Shown here piece after piece: positions 21,691 to 33,119 of a stretch of DNA of 64,000 nt. Position numbers and translations under genes: made by a program. The number at the start of each line of letters is the position of its first letter. Position 1 is the first letter of the stretch. The notes beneath the pieces were generated by a model. It saw only the letters and a program-made list of their open reading frames with translations. It was not told the DNA's origin and searched no databases. Source of the DNA: Cryptomeria japonica (taxonomy: Eukaryota > Streptophyta > Pinopsida > Cupressales > Cupressaceae); NCBI RefSeq assembly GCF_030272615.1, contig NC_081414.1, positions 911,717,009 to 911,781,008 on the forward strand, read 5' to 3'.

Positions 21691-21898
21691 TCTTCTTGGA
21701 GTTGCTTCTCTAATTTTTGATTCATCTTTTTGAGGATTTCAATCTCATCTAGAGAAGTAATAAGTTCTCCCTCAAAATCAACTTTAAACTCAGCGTCACC
21801 ATACTGTGGTTCAAACTCGCTAAGAGTATGAACTTCATCTTCCACATTTGCAACAACAGTACTGACTTCATTATGACTTTTAGTGTATATTGACAAAG
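21691..21898 (-). pseudogene. copia gag fragment of element B (middle part)
   Basis: The minus frame reads NVEDEVHTLSEFE, then FKVDFEGELITSLDEIEIL, then a coiled-coil stretch, matching the acidic segment of element A gag (VEVDLEGELVSALEEL). Element A abuts it on the left and element I on the right; the CAAAG duplication shows that it continues at 26527. It is therefore the interior of an older, related element B. Confidence 0.75.
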
Positions 21899-22784
21899 TG
21901 ATGAGGGCACAACCCGAAGAATAGAAAAACACAACAAAAGAATCACAGAAAAACTATATAGTTTTTTTATTTGAAAATTATATGCAATAAATGCAATCAA
22001 AAATACAAGGAATAAATCCTCACAGGCTGCAACACACAACTTACAGAGTTTTCTGGAAACCCTTTACAATGCAAATTATCCAACTCCAAAACTCAACTCC
22101 CAAAATTCACTCTCCAAAAACTCTCATACAACGGCTACCTCCCAGGTTTCCACATGAGTCCTATATAGCCTTTCATCCATTTTGGAGCTGAAATTACAAT
22201 TTAGAAATTACCAATTGATGGACAAATGCCAAAACATGAAATTGGAAATATGAATATACAACAAGATTCGAGAATTGAAACTTTCCGAAAAAATTGTCCA
22301 ACTTCGGACAGCCATAAATTTTGATCCGGGAATCGGATTAATACACCGTTTGAAGTGTCAAAAATATATTTGAGTGAGCAATATGATAAGAATCCACTCT
22401 GCCAATTCCCCCTGTTTTCAAGGTTGCCCGGAACCTTTTAATGCCTCAAATCTGACTCGAAAGAAACCTTTTTAATTTTTTGGGAAACTGAAACTTGAAT
22501 AACTTTCAAACCACTAATGATTTTAATCTGATTCTTTCTCCACAGTTCTTATTTTTCCTTCCTTAAGCTTCCCAAAAAAATTGGGCTCCATCCACCTTCA
22601 AATAAAAACCTGATATTTTGGGCAGTCAACTAGAAAAAGCAGCTTGACAATTCTAAAAGTTGGAATCTCTTATTTGCGCAAATGGGTATCCAGAAATGCA
22701 AAAACATAATAATAAAACTAACTAAAAAGAAATATTTTTGGGTGATGCAGAATTGTCCTTACACCACCAGATGCTCCTGCATCA
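21899..22784 (-). repeat. 3' LTR of element I
   Basis: It aligns with 25644-26526 throughout: same start (TGATGAGGGCACAACCCGAAG on plus) and end (GATGCTCCTGCATCA). Numerous substitutions and small indels separate the two LTRs, so the insertion is not recent. Confidence 0.95.
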
Positions 22785-23900
22785 AATACCCGAGGTAGTT
22801 TGAGAAGTGACCTCGTCACGTCTTAGATAATTAAGGAAAACCCAAACGATCAACCTCTACTTTAGATAGCCATGATGAATCTTCAATAGGTCTTCCCCTC
22901 CATTTCACTAGATATTCCTCATGTTGCTTCTTTCTGGTACTTCTTCCCACATGGTTATCTAGAATTGCTTTGATCTCCTCCTTTTGTGAAGCAAATGCAA
23001 GTATTTTGTACTTCTCTATTATCGACTCCTCCTTTGTGCCACCTTCATAATATTATGTTAAATCGACAATGTTAAACATAGGGAAAATGTTGATTCCATC
23101 CAGCAACTCTACCTCATATGCACTCCTCTAATTATGCTTCTTCAAAATCTTGTAGGGACCGAACTTCTTCACCTTCAACTTATTGTATGTCCCTACTGGA
23201 AACCTTTATTTTTTCAGATGGACCATCACTTCTTCTCCAATATGGAACTCCTTATATCTCCTTTTCTGATCTACCTTTGCCTTATACTACAGATTTATCT
23301 TACCGATGTGCTTCTTCCCCTCCCATGGCCTCTCTAGTATAGGTAATGGTTGATACAACTTTGTATTCTAACTTACTTCTTTAGCCATCTTCCACACTTT
23401 GCAACTCTACACAAATTTCTTTACATCCTGTGATAACTGAGGCCAATTATAATGTTCCCAAATACTAGCAACAATCTTATCCCAACCAAAGTGTCCTGAC
23501 ATTCCTTCACTATGGTTCTCTTTGATCAAATTCTCCCTCATGGAGCTCCTTGGAATGCACAACTAGCTTCACTTAAACAACATATCATCTTGGATTATAA
23601 AATCCAGCCATCTGATTCTATCCACTGCAACAGGCTCCTTGCAATCTTTCCAAGCCTCTACAAAATCAGGATCCTCAGGATACAATTTTTGAGTTCATTG
23701 AACCCAACCACTCCAAACTGCATCTCTGTCAACACAATTTGCCTCCTACTTAAGGCATTCGCAACTCTATTTGACCTTTCACATGGTAAACCCTTAGGCA
23801 TATTATCAATCACAATGCCTTGAAACGCATTCAACAAACTTGAAACTTTTACAGGGACCTCTTCACTGTCTACTCTACCCAGTCCAAGACTTTAAGCATA
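22785..23900 (-). pseudogene. integrase remnant with chromodomain (element I)
   Basis: On the minus strand the zinc-finger part reads HSEGMSGHFGWDKI ... YNWPQLSQDVKKF near 23400-23520, then LYQPLPILERPWEG. It jumps directly to YKEFHIGEEVMVHLKK and KFGPYKILKK, the integrase C-terminal GPY/F module, so the catalytic core is absent. A chromodomain follows near 22860-22980 (EEYLVKWRGRPIEDSSWL), the chromatin-reading tail that marks chromoviruses and can steer integration. Several stops break the frame. Confidence 0.85.
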
Positions 23901-23933
23901 ACACTTACATTCATGTTTCATGTCTTCCAAAAA

Positions 23934-24491
23934 TTATTTTCCACCAACAAAACATGTTCTATCACTTCTACATATCATTTCTTCTACATCCTTCAAGGGC
24001 TTCAGTTTATGTCGAGCTCCATCCTTAGTTAGGGTATAGGTATTACCATGACCATCATGTATAGAACACCTACCAAACTGCCATGGCCTCCCTAACAACA
24101 TGTGACATGCATCCATGGGCTTGATGTCACAGATTACCTCATCACAGATTACCTCATCACAATAACTGTCAATCTTGAATTTCACCAGGCATTGCTCTTT
24201 GACCAAAACTTTGTGATCATTTTACAACTAGTATATCTGATACAGACGTGGATGTCTCTCCCTCTTCAGCTTCAACTTTCTAACCATCTCTTCAGACACC
24301 ATATTATCAATTCTTCTGCTATCAATAATCACATTACAACACTTATCTTTACATTTGCATCTGGTACGAAACAAACTATTCCTCTGATCTGGTTCTTTCT
24401 CATTCATTAGGGATCTTCTGACAACTAGGGTTTCTCCCCTTTTAGCATCATTGGAATGTTCTAACTGAGCTTCTTCATCTACATATGCCAC
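23934..24491 (-). pseudogene. gypsy protease relic (element I)
   Basis: It aligns with the protease of element 1: FRTRCKCKDKCCNVIIDS, then PMDACHMLLGRPWQF. The active-site motif reads DSRRID where element 1 has DSGSTY, so the glycine is lost. A 15-bp tandem duplication near 24128-24157 gives CDEVICDEVI. Stops near 24210-24225 split it. The domain ends about 30 bp before the integrase relic, where RT and RNase H should lie. Confidence 0.82.
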
Positions 24492-24499
24492 CCATGCAT

Positions 24500-25640
24500 G
24501 GCCTTCATTTCTTCTACCTATCCTCCCTTGGTGTTGTGGACATTCATAGGCTCTATTCCCTTCTTCTGCACACTGGAAACAAGTTCCTCTAAAACCACCT
24601 CTCTTGGTTCCTTGTCGAGGACTTCCTCTTCCTCTTTGTTCACCATTATTCTGATCACGTGGGCGATAGAAATTATCACCCTTCTAGTTCTGACTGGGAC
24701 CCGCATCATCATTTTTCTTCTGATCTTCATTTCAATTCCCAAAGGATCTTCCATTTCCTCTTCCACCTTGATTTTTCCCTGTTTGGTTACTTTTGAACCT
24801 CTTATTCAGCTTCTCTTCAACATTCAAAGCAAACTAATATGATTCTTCAATACTGACCAGACTCAGTTCCTCTTGAATTCTTAGCCTTAACCCATTCAGA
24901 TAATAGGCGACCTTTTCTTTGTTGGCTTCTGCATGGCCTATTCTGATGATTATTTTATAAAATTCTTTTTTATACTCCTTCACAACCTTGCTTCCTTGCT
25001 TCAACCCTTGAAATTTCTTCAGCAGATCCAACCCATAGTCCATAGGAATGAACTATTTCTTTAGTTTATCAACCATTCGATCCCATCTGGTTATTTTTCC
25101 CTTTCCTCTCTAATTTCTATCAAGTTGGACCTCTTTCCACCAAATATTTGCATGACCTTTCAACTTTGTTTTCGCAAACTTGACACGATCTGGGTCTTCT
25201 ATCTCCTCATATTCAAAATATTCCTCCAATTCATTGATCTAGTCGATCAACTCTTATGGGTTCAGATTTCTAGAATAATTAGAGACTTCAATTTTGGATC
25301 TCTTCCCAATCTGGGAAAAGGCCCTCAACAATCAAGCTTGATCTTGATCTATTGCTTCTTCCAATTCACTTGAGGATGTATCTTCAACCTCTCCTTTTTC
25401 ATCACTTTCTCCTCTCCTCGGATTAAACCCTCTTCTCATCTCTTCTTGCAACACATCAATTTGTCTTTAGAGGGCTCTCAAGTCCTCATTTGCCAAACCA
25501 TTCCTACCACCAGCATTTCTACCACCATGCATCACTCTTGGAGGAATCTTGACCACAAGCCCACAATTACAAGTCCTGGTGTGAACTACCTCATGTTCGA
25601 CAATCTATCTACACACTCAGGAACAACCCACTCTGATACC
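24500..25640 (-). pseudogene. gypsy gag relic (element I)
   Basis: The segment at 25043-24834 (DYGLDLLKKFQGLKQGS, then YYLNGLRLRIQEELSLV) is the C-terminal capsid part, equivalent to YLNGLWWNIQEE in element 1. The zinc knuckle near 24530-24590 reads CFQCAEEGNRAYEC, so the His of CCHC is Asn. Between them lies a strongly basic Arg-rich stretch. The N-terminal part up to 25640 has frameshifts and is only loosely readable. Confidence 0.75.
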
Positions 25641-25641
25641 A
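25631..25641 (-). promoter_or_regulatory. primer-binding site of element I
   Basis: The minus strand reads TGGTATCAGAG, two bases inside the LTR end at 25644, which sets element orientation. Confidence 0.9.
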
Positions 25642-25643
25642 CT

Positions 25644-26526
25644 TGATGAGGGCACAACCCGAAGAATAGAAAAAAAATAACAAAATAAACACAAAAAGTC
25701 TATATTTTATTATCTGAAAATGATATTCAATACATTCAATCACAAATAAGAGGAATAAATCCTCACAGGCTGCAATACACAACTTACAGAGTTTTCTGGA
25801 AACCCTTTACAGTGCAAATTATCCAACTCCAAAACTCAACTCCCAAAAATCACCCTTAAAAATCTCTCATACAACAACTCCCAAGTTTCCACATATGAGT
25901 CCTAAATAGCCCTTCTTCCATTTTGGAGTTGAAATTAAAATTTATAAATTACCAATTAGCATACAAATGCCAAAACATGAAATTGGAAATATGAAAATAC
26001 AACCAGATTCAAAAATTGAAACTTCTCGAAAAATTGTCCAACTTCCAGCAGCCATAACTTTTGATCAGGGAATTGGATTGACACGCTATTTGAAGCATCA
26101 AAAATCTCTCTGAGTGAAGAATATTCTAAGAATCCTCTCTACCAATTCCCACCATTTTTAGGGTTGTTCGGAACCGTTTAATGCCTCAAATCTGACATGG
26201 AAGAATTTTTTAAATTTTTTGGGAAACTAAAACTTGAATAACTTTCAAACAATTAATGATTTTAATCTAATTCTCTCGCCAAAGTTCTTATTTTCCCTTC
26301 CTTAAGCTTTCCGCAATTTTTTGGGGCTCCATCCGCCTTCAAATAAAAACCTACTATTTTGGGCAATCGGCTAGAAAAAGCAGCTTGACAATTCTGAAAG
26401 TTGGAATCTCTTATTCGCCCAAATGGGTATCCAGAAATGAAAAAAACATAAAAAGAAAACTAACTGAAAAGAAATATTTATGGGTGATGCAGTATTGCCC
26501 TTGCACCACCAGATGCTCCTGCATCA
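25644..26526 (-). repeat. 5' LTR of element I
   Basis: This partner of 21899-22784 shares terminal TG...CA and is immediately followed by the CAAAG target duplication. Confidence 0.95.
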
Positions 26527-26704
26527 CAAAGACTTTTCTTGATAGAATACTTCAATAAACTTGATAGGGGTTCTTTGATCACCTTTTTACTTGGCACTAT
26601 TGTTTTTCTTTTCACCTTTGTTTCTTTTGCACTTAGCCATGACGAGTACTCCACTACTAGGATTCCCCTAAGTTGGTTAAACAAGGTTTGGCTCTGATAC
26701 CACT
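26527..26704 (-). pseudogene. gag start and PBS of element B
   Basis: After the CAAAG duplication the minus strand shows an ATG at about 26641 with a Lys-rich start (MAKCKRNKGEKKNNSAK, then a stop), and the PBS TGGTATCAGAGCC at 26690-26702. The coding remnant is the 5' counterpart of the gag fragment at 21691-21898. It lacks the copia capsid start seen in element A, so part of gag was lost or differs in this family. Confidence 0.65.
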
Positions 26705-28490
26705 TGTTGGAGTACAATACCATTGAGAGGGAGGGTGAATCGGTGGTATACCAATTTCAAATGACCTTGAAACATAACAACTATGATGACAAGCATACTT
26801 AGAATCAAGAACTTAAGAAAACATTGACAACTCAAGAAAACAACTCAAACCTTCAATAACACTGACATGAATAACAAGACAACCTCTATTGAGCATAGAT
26901 GTAGCATCATATTAACTATCAACATCATGACAACTTATGATCGATATCATGACAACACAACAATACTGACAGATCAATGTCAAGAATATATCAACACAAT
27001 ATTATGAAGCAAAAAATAAACTCATAAGTATAAGACTTAAGAGTAAAGATATTCACACAACCTTTAGATACCATAACTCAGAGATTAGCTGTGAAGTTTG
27101 ATTGACTATAATAAAGATAAGCATTGGACAACTTAAAATTGAATGACACATGAGGATCAAGCATATCAAATTAACAATACATAACACAAAAATTGTCCTG
27201 AGTGGAAAACCTTCATGGGCAATAAAACCACTCAAAAATGCCTCGCTGCCTATTTTGTAATGTGCCTCATTGGCAATGCGCCTCACTAGCAATCACAACA
27301 GCTTTCTCAATCACTATTGAATTTCATACATAGAATATCATCTTTATTTATTTCTACAACATCCTTTGATCCCACATTACTTAAGATTCAGAGGCAGAAG
27401 TCCAAGTACAACATACTGATATGTATATGTTTGTATACACAACAATATGAAATACTTTTATAATTGATCAATTGCACGGAGCATTGAATGTTCTATCAAT
27501 AGAACTTTCAAATACAAGGATATGAATTAATGAAATGTTATTTTTTACAATCTAAGAATGATATTTATTTTCAGCTCAACACTCTCAAGAATGAATTCAA
27601 TGTAACATATATAATGGTCTACAAGTTTGAGCTGAAACATAACTGCTATCTTCCAAGAACTTCTTCACAACTATTCTTCTTTTTAACAAATAATAAAATT
27701 GTAATCAAACTGCAAACCCAACAAAGTAACCCACAAGGGTTAAATAAAATATGTCATAGAAGAATTCTCAATAGCTGCACAAAGACTGCACTAGATACGA
27801 CCCATGAGAATTAACCCAGACTTGGGTAACAAGACCTATTACAAACCCCAACCACATACAGACTAACCCTAACTTGGGTTTACAAAAAAAAACTTAATAG
27901 CTTTATACAAAACCGTAAGATTAAGGATTTTAATCAAATAAAATAATCAGAGTTAAGAAGAAGGAATTTGCACAAACAGATAACCCTTGACCCATCAGTT
28001 ACTACACATGCAAATCCCGACATGGGTTAATAAATTGTTTTTGAACCAGACCCTTAACAATATTTAGACATAGCAATAATGAGGATTTTGACAAAAATAA
28101 CCCTTATTTTTTCTTCTTTACAAAACAAAAGAAAATAAGGTAATGAAAGCACCTGATTAGCAAAGCCATACTGAAAATTAAAATATGTTACTCTCATAGA
28201 TTTCTTGCTTGAACAAATACTAGCCACAGTCAGATTCTTCTTCACGGCTACAAGATGTATGAACTCATAACCGTTTTGTGTGTGTGCCCTAGCTCGAGGG
28301 CTCTTCTAAAAGATGTAGCAATAGTAATTTTACAAATGACTTTTGATAACACAATTACCCTCATCTTCTTTTTTATTTCATTTAGAGTTTGAGACCATAC
28401 AATGTGCAAAGGACAGCTCATATCCATTGTGAGATGCTTTACAGGTGGGATAATTTTAAGTCCCCTCAAGCCAAAGAATCACATCAGGGC
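26705..28490 (-). repeat. 5' LTR of element B (outer boundary not determined)
   Basis: The LTR begins on plus at TGTTGGAGTAC, two bases after the PBS. It contains CTCTCAATGGTATTG-type U5 sequence, the shared U5 module at 27179-27220 (CATAACACAAAAATTGTC on plus), a GCCTCA/GGCAAT repeat (27230-27300) and a cluster of ACCC/GGGT inverted motifs (27727-28030). The partner LTR is absent, so the outer edge cannot be fixed. No credible gene lies in this stretch. Confidence 0.55.
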
Positions 28491-28492
28491 CT

Positions 28493-28508
28493 AGTCACTT
28501 AAGTGACT
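28493..28508. repeat. 16-bp perfect palindrome
   Basis: AGTCACTTAAGTGACT is self-complementary. A diverged copy, with the same GGCCTAGTCAC context, lies at 32851-32867 on the other side of element D. Confidence 0.8.
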
Positions 28509-28592
28509 TAAGTTTGAAATGTGGTATTCCCTTAGACATTGTTGAACATGATGTAAGATTTCCTTTCTCTTTTAACTTTATTTAAAAGTTAT

Positions 28593-31260
28593 TGACTATT
28601 AGTGACATTGTTGAACATGATCTCAGATTTGCATCAATGGTCATAGGATACAAAGTCTACCAGTCCAACAGACAGAATTTAGTATCTGGTATTGCTATTT
28701 ATGCAACTTATCAAATACTTAAAGAAGATAAGAGGTATGACTTGTGTGAAGTACTTCTTAGTGGGGATTAAAAACTTAAAGAAAATAAAGCAGGATAAGA
28801 AGCATGTGTTTAAATTTGGCTCTTTGAATATCTATTTGGCACTTTATTTCCTGAATGAGATACCTAGTATTGGCAAAGTTCAATGGGCTTATGATAAACC
28901 AGTGGCAGTCGAGATCAAGGAAGGGTTACAAGGATTGGGTGACATAGTTGCACAAAAATCTTCTTTGTGGGGATACTTCAAGTCATTTCAAACTATGATG
29001 CAAAGCAAAGAGAGGATTCCAAAATTAATTGTGGAAAAGTATGAAAACATTGTATGCTTCATGGTTGACAAGGATCAATGCCATATGGAAGCAGTCCAAC
29101 CCAGGATAGTTTGGATCATGCCTATGGGGTATGAGGTAGATGGGAATACACTTGATGCTTAAGCTCAGCGTCTTCTCAATAAACCGGTAGATGAAAAGGA
29201 GGAAAGATTTGGTACCTTCAAGGAAAAATACTTGGACCTGCATAAGAAATTCACTTATTCCAATAGGAAGAGGAAGGTTAGAAAGGATATTGAATAGCTT
29301 GCAAAGTAGATGGGTATAACCAAAGAAGTTGTGCAGAGGGCTAGAGAGTAGAACATATTGAAGGAGGAAGACATGGTGAAGTAGTAGACTAAAATGGTCT
29401 CCACTCCTCCCAAGTAGACCAAGACTAAACAGAGAAAGTCAACACCTACCTCTAGTGTGTAGAAACATGTCCCTCCACCTAAGCCTCAATCATCATCAAC
29501 TGGTGGAGTAGAGAAGAGGCAGAAGCAAAAGCCCCAAAGGGAATATGGTGCAGCCACTGCAAAGGAGGAAACTAAATCTGATGAAGCAATGCACGAGGTG
29601 AAGAAGACTGGTACCTATACTAGGGTAGTAATAAATCCCCCATTCGATGAAGCTCAACCTTCCAAGAATCCCAAAACGAAAAGTGAGCCATCTAGTAAGG
29701 CCAGAGAGAGAAAAAAGCAGAAATCAAAATTGGATGAGGCTCTTAAGTCAGGCAAACGAGAAGGTAATTATGTAGTTGTTCCTCCAAAGATAGTAAATGA
29801 AATAATTGAAGTGATAAAAGAAGGGAACTTGAAAAATCTACCTGTACACTATGAAAATTCTAATGATAAAGATCAAAGGGCTAATGAGGAATTTATTGTA
29901 AAGAAAAAAATATTTTTAGCAAAGCATTGGTAGAGTTTTCATCTATGATTCCAAAGGAATTATATGACATTTTGGATGCTCGAAGACATACATCCAGTCT
30001 AGAGGATGAGAGATTAAAAGAATATACCTTAGTAAACCTGTGTCATGTTGCATCAAAGGATGAAACAAAAATAATTTTGGGACTTGCAAAGGAAAATTTT
30101 CAGAGAAAACATACAACGAATTAAATAATGTTCGGAAAAGTTGATGAAGTTGTTAAGGAAACAAAGGGTATACTGAAGAAAATTTTGAAGGAAAATAATT
30201 ATCAGATCAATTCGGAAAAGGATGATCCCCAATCGAAAGAGAAATCAAGCAAAGATACTTCTATTCCAGCAGCTCATGTTCAGACAGAGGTTCCTCATGA
30301 GCAGAAAGATCAGTCAACTAAGCAGGATGATCTGGTAGGAACACATGAGCAAGTAGTTGCAGATGATACCACTAATAACTAGGCAGTTGGAGACTCTGGT
30401 GAAGCTATACAACATCCTCTAGTATTATAAGTTCATTCTGAGCATGTAGCTAAGGAGTTTGGAGATGCTAGTGCAGAGAAGGAGAAAGGAGAAGAGAAGG
30501 TTGATGAGGCTCTGGTAACAATGGAAAGAGCCATTGTATCTGATAAGGGGAAGAAGATTGCTACAGATGAAGATGGCTTCTCTCATGGGCCAATTGATTT
30601 GATCTCTTTATCTCCAATCCAAGCACTAAATTTAGCCACCCTTGCACAAGCTAAGGCAAGTGATGACTTGCTCAAGTCCCACTCAAAAGACAAGGAGCTG
30701 ATAACTCTTGATACTAGTGTTTTAGAGAATATTTTGCCTATATTCAAGCAGGATAAAGCTGATATATCCTTCGGTAAGCTTAGGAATATGCTACATCCAG
30801 TTGATTCTCTTTTTGTGTCCTTGGAGAAAGCGGCAGATAAAACAATTTTGAATATATTTAATGCAATGAGATTGCAATCCTTTTTGAAAATGGTTGTGGA
30901 AGATAGGGCTATTTTGCAAACTATGATGAAGAGTATTCAGTATGCTTTAGATTAAGGTGGTAATATATACAAGTCATGTCTTGTTTTTCTGAAATTTACT
31001 TTAGACATTGACAAGAAGATTAAGGAATATGAAGGGCAGTTAGCGGCAATTTCACAATCTTTTGCTCCTCATTCAGTTTTTGCCAATAGTCTTGAAGCTC
31101 AAGTTATGGACCTAACTGACAAAATCAAGAGCTTTCTTAAGGAAAGGGACCGGATTAAAAGAAGAGTAGGTGATTTGAGGAGTCTTATCACTCCTCGGTT
31201 AGTCACTTTACTCAGCAGCCAATAGGATGTGGTGAGTGTTGTAGGTAAGGTTGTACACTC
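28593..31260 (+). pseudogene. ORF2 of element D, homologue of the C ORF2
   Basis: Shared blocks with C in the same order: DIVEHDLRFASMVIGYKVYQ with NVIDAELKFAIRVIDYCFF; YDLCEVLL with IDLCEVLL; VFKFGSLN with TLKFGSLL; RIPKLIVEKYENIVCFMVDK with RIPPQLVEKYKDTICF; MPMGYEVD with PPMGYEID; IPKELY and NFQRKH with LPKALY and NFQVKH; and RIKRRVGDLRSLITPRLV with KIRMDIMTLQTLFFPHMS. Stops and frameshifts occur (near 28770, 29162, 30380, 30955). The family is not recognised. The long Lys-rich linker (29590-29830) and acidic linker (30190-30500) match C in character, not in sequence. Confidence 0.82.
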
Positions 31261-31611
31261 AAAATCTCAAAGGCGTAGAAATACATGCCTATATGTTTAG
31301 TTCTTTGATAAATGTTTTGGATTTTTTTCTAAGAGGATGGAATGAGTATCTGAAGTACTTGAAGACAACTTGAGTGGATATTTTCAAATTTATGTAAATC
31401 ATTCTACATATCCTTCATAAGTTTTGGCGAATCCCTACCTTTTCCATTGATGTCAAAGGGGGAGAGAGTGCGGTGAAAAATGATGCATATTCTTAGGTGG
31501 AGTTGGTTGTATAGATCTTGCAAGTATTTTTGTAGCATTTTTGGAGTTTTATAGTTTTAAGTTCTTGAGTTCATTTTTCACAGTGTTGCCATCAATGTCA
31601 AAGGGGAAGAT

Positions 31612-32763
31612 TGTTGGCAAGAGACATTGTATCGGTGAAGATACATGCATGGATATTGCTTAGGGGTTGTCATTGATGGAAACTCAGTCAATAAATTCTA
31701 TCCAGTGTATGCAGATTTAAGTTACCAGAAGACAAAGAATTTTGATTATTCATTAGGCATAAGTCTGGACGGTGGAACACAGTGTGCAGATTCATTGAGT
31801 ATAACTCATTTCTAGTTGTATAGTTTTGGTTGTGGTGTTAGAGATAGATGATTGCATGTTTGAGGTAGCTTACTTTTTCGTCTTGTCCTTCGCTGTTGAT
31901 TCATGAGCAAGATTAAAGGTCCAGTATCTGATGATTCTAGACGAATAAAGTTATCTTTGGGTTTGATAGTATAACGTGTGATGTGGGATTATTGGGATGA
32001 TTTAGGTGATTGATGGTGAGTTTGAAGTGTTTGTGTCAATGTGTATGAAGCTTGTTATCATATTTTTTAGGTCTGCATATGCATTTGTGGATGGATTGGG
32101 CCGACATGTTAGGAACACGTTTCATATTTTGTAGTTTTGTGAAGCCAACTTGGTTGAGATCTATTTTGTTGGTGCAGATATATGATGTCGATCGAGATGA
32201 TCATTTTGGGATATATGTGTTGTGTGATATGCGAATAAATTATGTGTGGTATGTGAATGAGCATCAGAATGTAGAATTGGTGCTCTAGTAGATGACTGTG
32301 CAGCAGAACAGGGAAGAAAGGAAAAGTAGTAGTTGGCAGTCAAATTGTGCTTAACCGGAACTGATATTTGGCATTTGTAGATGATATATTCCAATTCAGA
32401 TATTGTAATCTCTTGTATTTTATTTTTAGGATAGTGAGTCATCTGGGGTCGTTGCCCTCTTATGTAATGGAGCAGTGAGCTCTAGGTAGTGTGCTTGAAT
32501 GCAAGTGCATTACATTCTATAATATTATCATACTCTTGATCAAAGTATAATAATATTATGGGTACTCAATCCCACTGTGGTTTTTCCCTTTTCTGGGTTT
32601 CCACATAACAATTTTGGTGTTATGGTTTTGCGGTTGATCATTTTATGTTTCTACACTTTGCTTTCATTTATTTGTATTTTTTGGTTGAAGAATCAATTTA
32701 ATAAGCTTGTTAACTGTAGAACACTGATTCACCCCCCCCCCCCCAATGTTCATAATTCCAACA
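31612..32763 (+). repeat. 3' LTR of element D
   Basis: It starts TGTTGGCAAGAGACATTG directly after the PPT and ends AATTCCAACA. It carries a near-perfect inverted repeat at 32519-32559, the U5 module at 32571-32625 and a run of 13 C at 32732-32744. Its U5 region resembles that of element E (GTGAGCTCTAGG...GTGCTTGAATGCA). Confidence 0.8.
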
Positions 32764-33119
32764 GGCTTCACCATAGACCACATAAAATGAGATCCATTTT
32801 GGTGGGACATTTTCAATAAGCTCAAAGCATAGAAAATACCCTCAAGGCCTAGTCACATAAAGTGACTCAAACAACCAACATGGTGTCACATATTTTAATG
32901 AACCAATTAATATATGAAAGCCAAAACAAATGTTATCCCAAAATGGCAATTATATGAATATAATATGATCAAGGATATGTGAAAGTTGATATAAATAGGA
33001 CCACATTGTGAATCATTTGCATATCACCATAATTTCTCACTTCCTCTGAACCATGCTAAGGAGAACTACAAACACCTTAGATAATTTGACATTAATGCCA
33101 ACATGCCTTAAGGATCAAC

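Larger units (their letters stand above)
21899..26526 (-). mobile_element. deleted Ty3/gypsy chromovirus-type element I
   Basis: Two LTRs (21899-22784 and 25644-26526), a minus-strand PBS at 25631-25641 and a perfect 5-bp target duplication CAAAG (21894-21898 and 26527-26531) delimit a complete insertion of 4,628 bp. The 2.86 kb interior holds gag, protease, an integrase N-terminal zinc-finger remnant, and an integrase C-terminus with chromodomain. RT, RNase H and the integrase catalytic core are missing. It inserted into the gag of copia element B. Confidence 0.95.
28593..32763 (+). mobile_element. 5'-truncated Sirevirus-like element D with ORF2
   Basis: The element contains an ORF2 homologous to that of C, a 3' non-coding region with purine tracts (GTCAAAGGGGGAGAG near 31453; GTCAAAGGGGAAGAT at 31598-31611) and a 3' LTR at 31612-32763. 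No 5' LTR, PBS or gag is found on the left; homology to C begins about 28593, inside ORF2. It is therefore truncated or deleted at its 5' end. Confidence 0.82.

Noticed and set aside
23118-23823. Plus-strand ORFs across the integrase relic of element I
   Set aside because: The opposite strand carries clear integrase and chromodomain motifs in order, so these are shadows.
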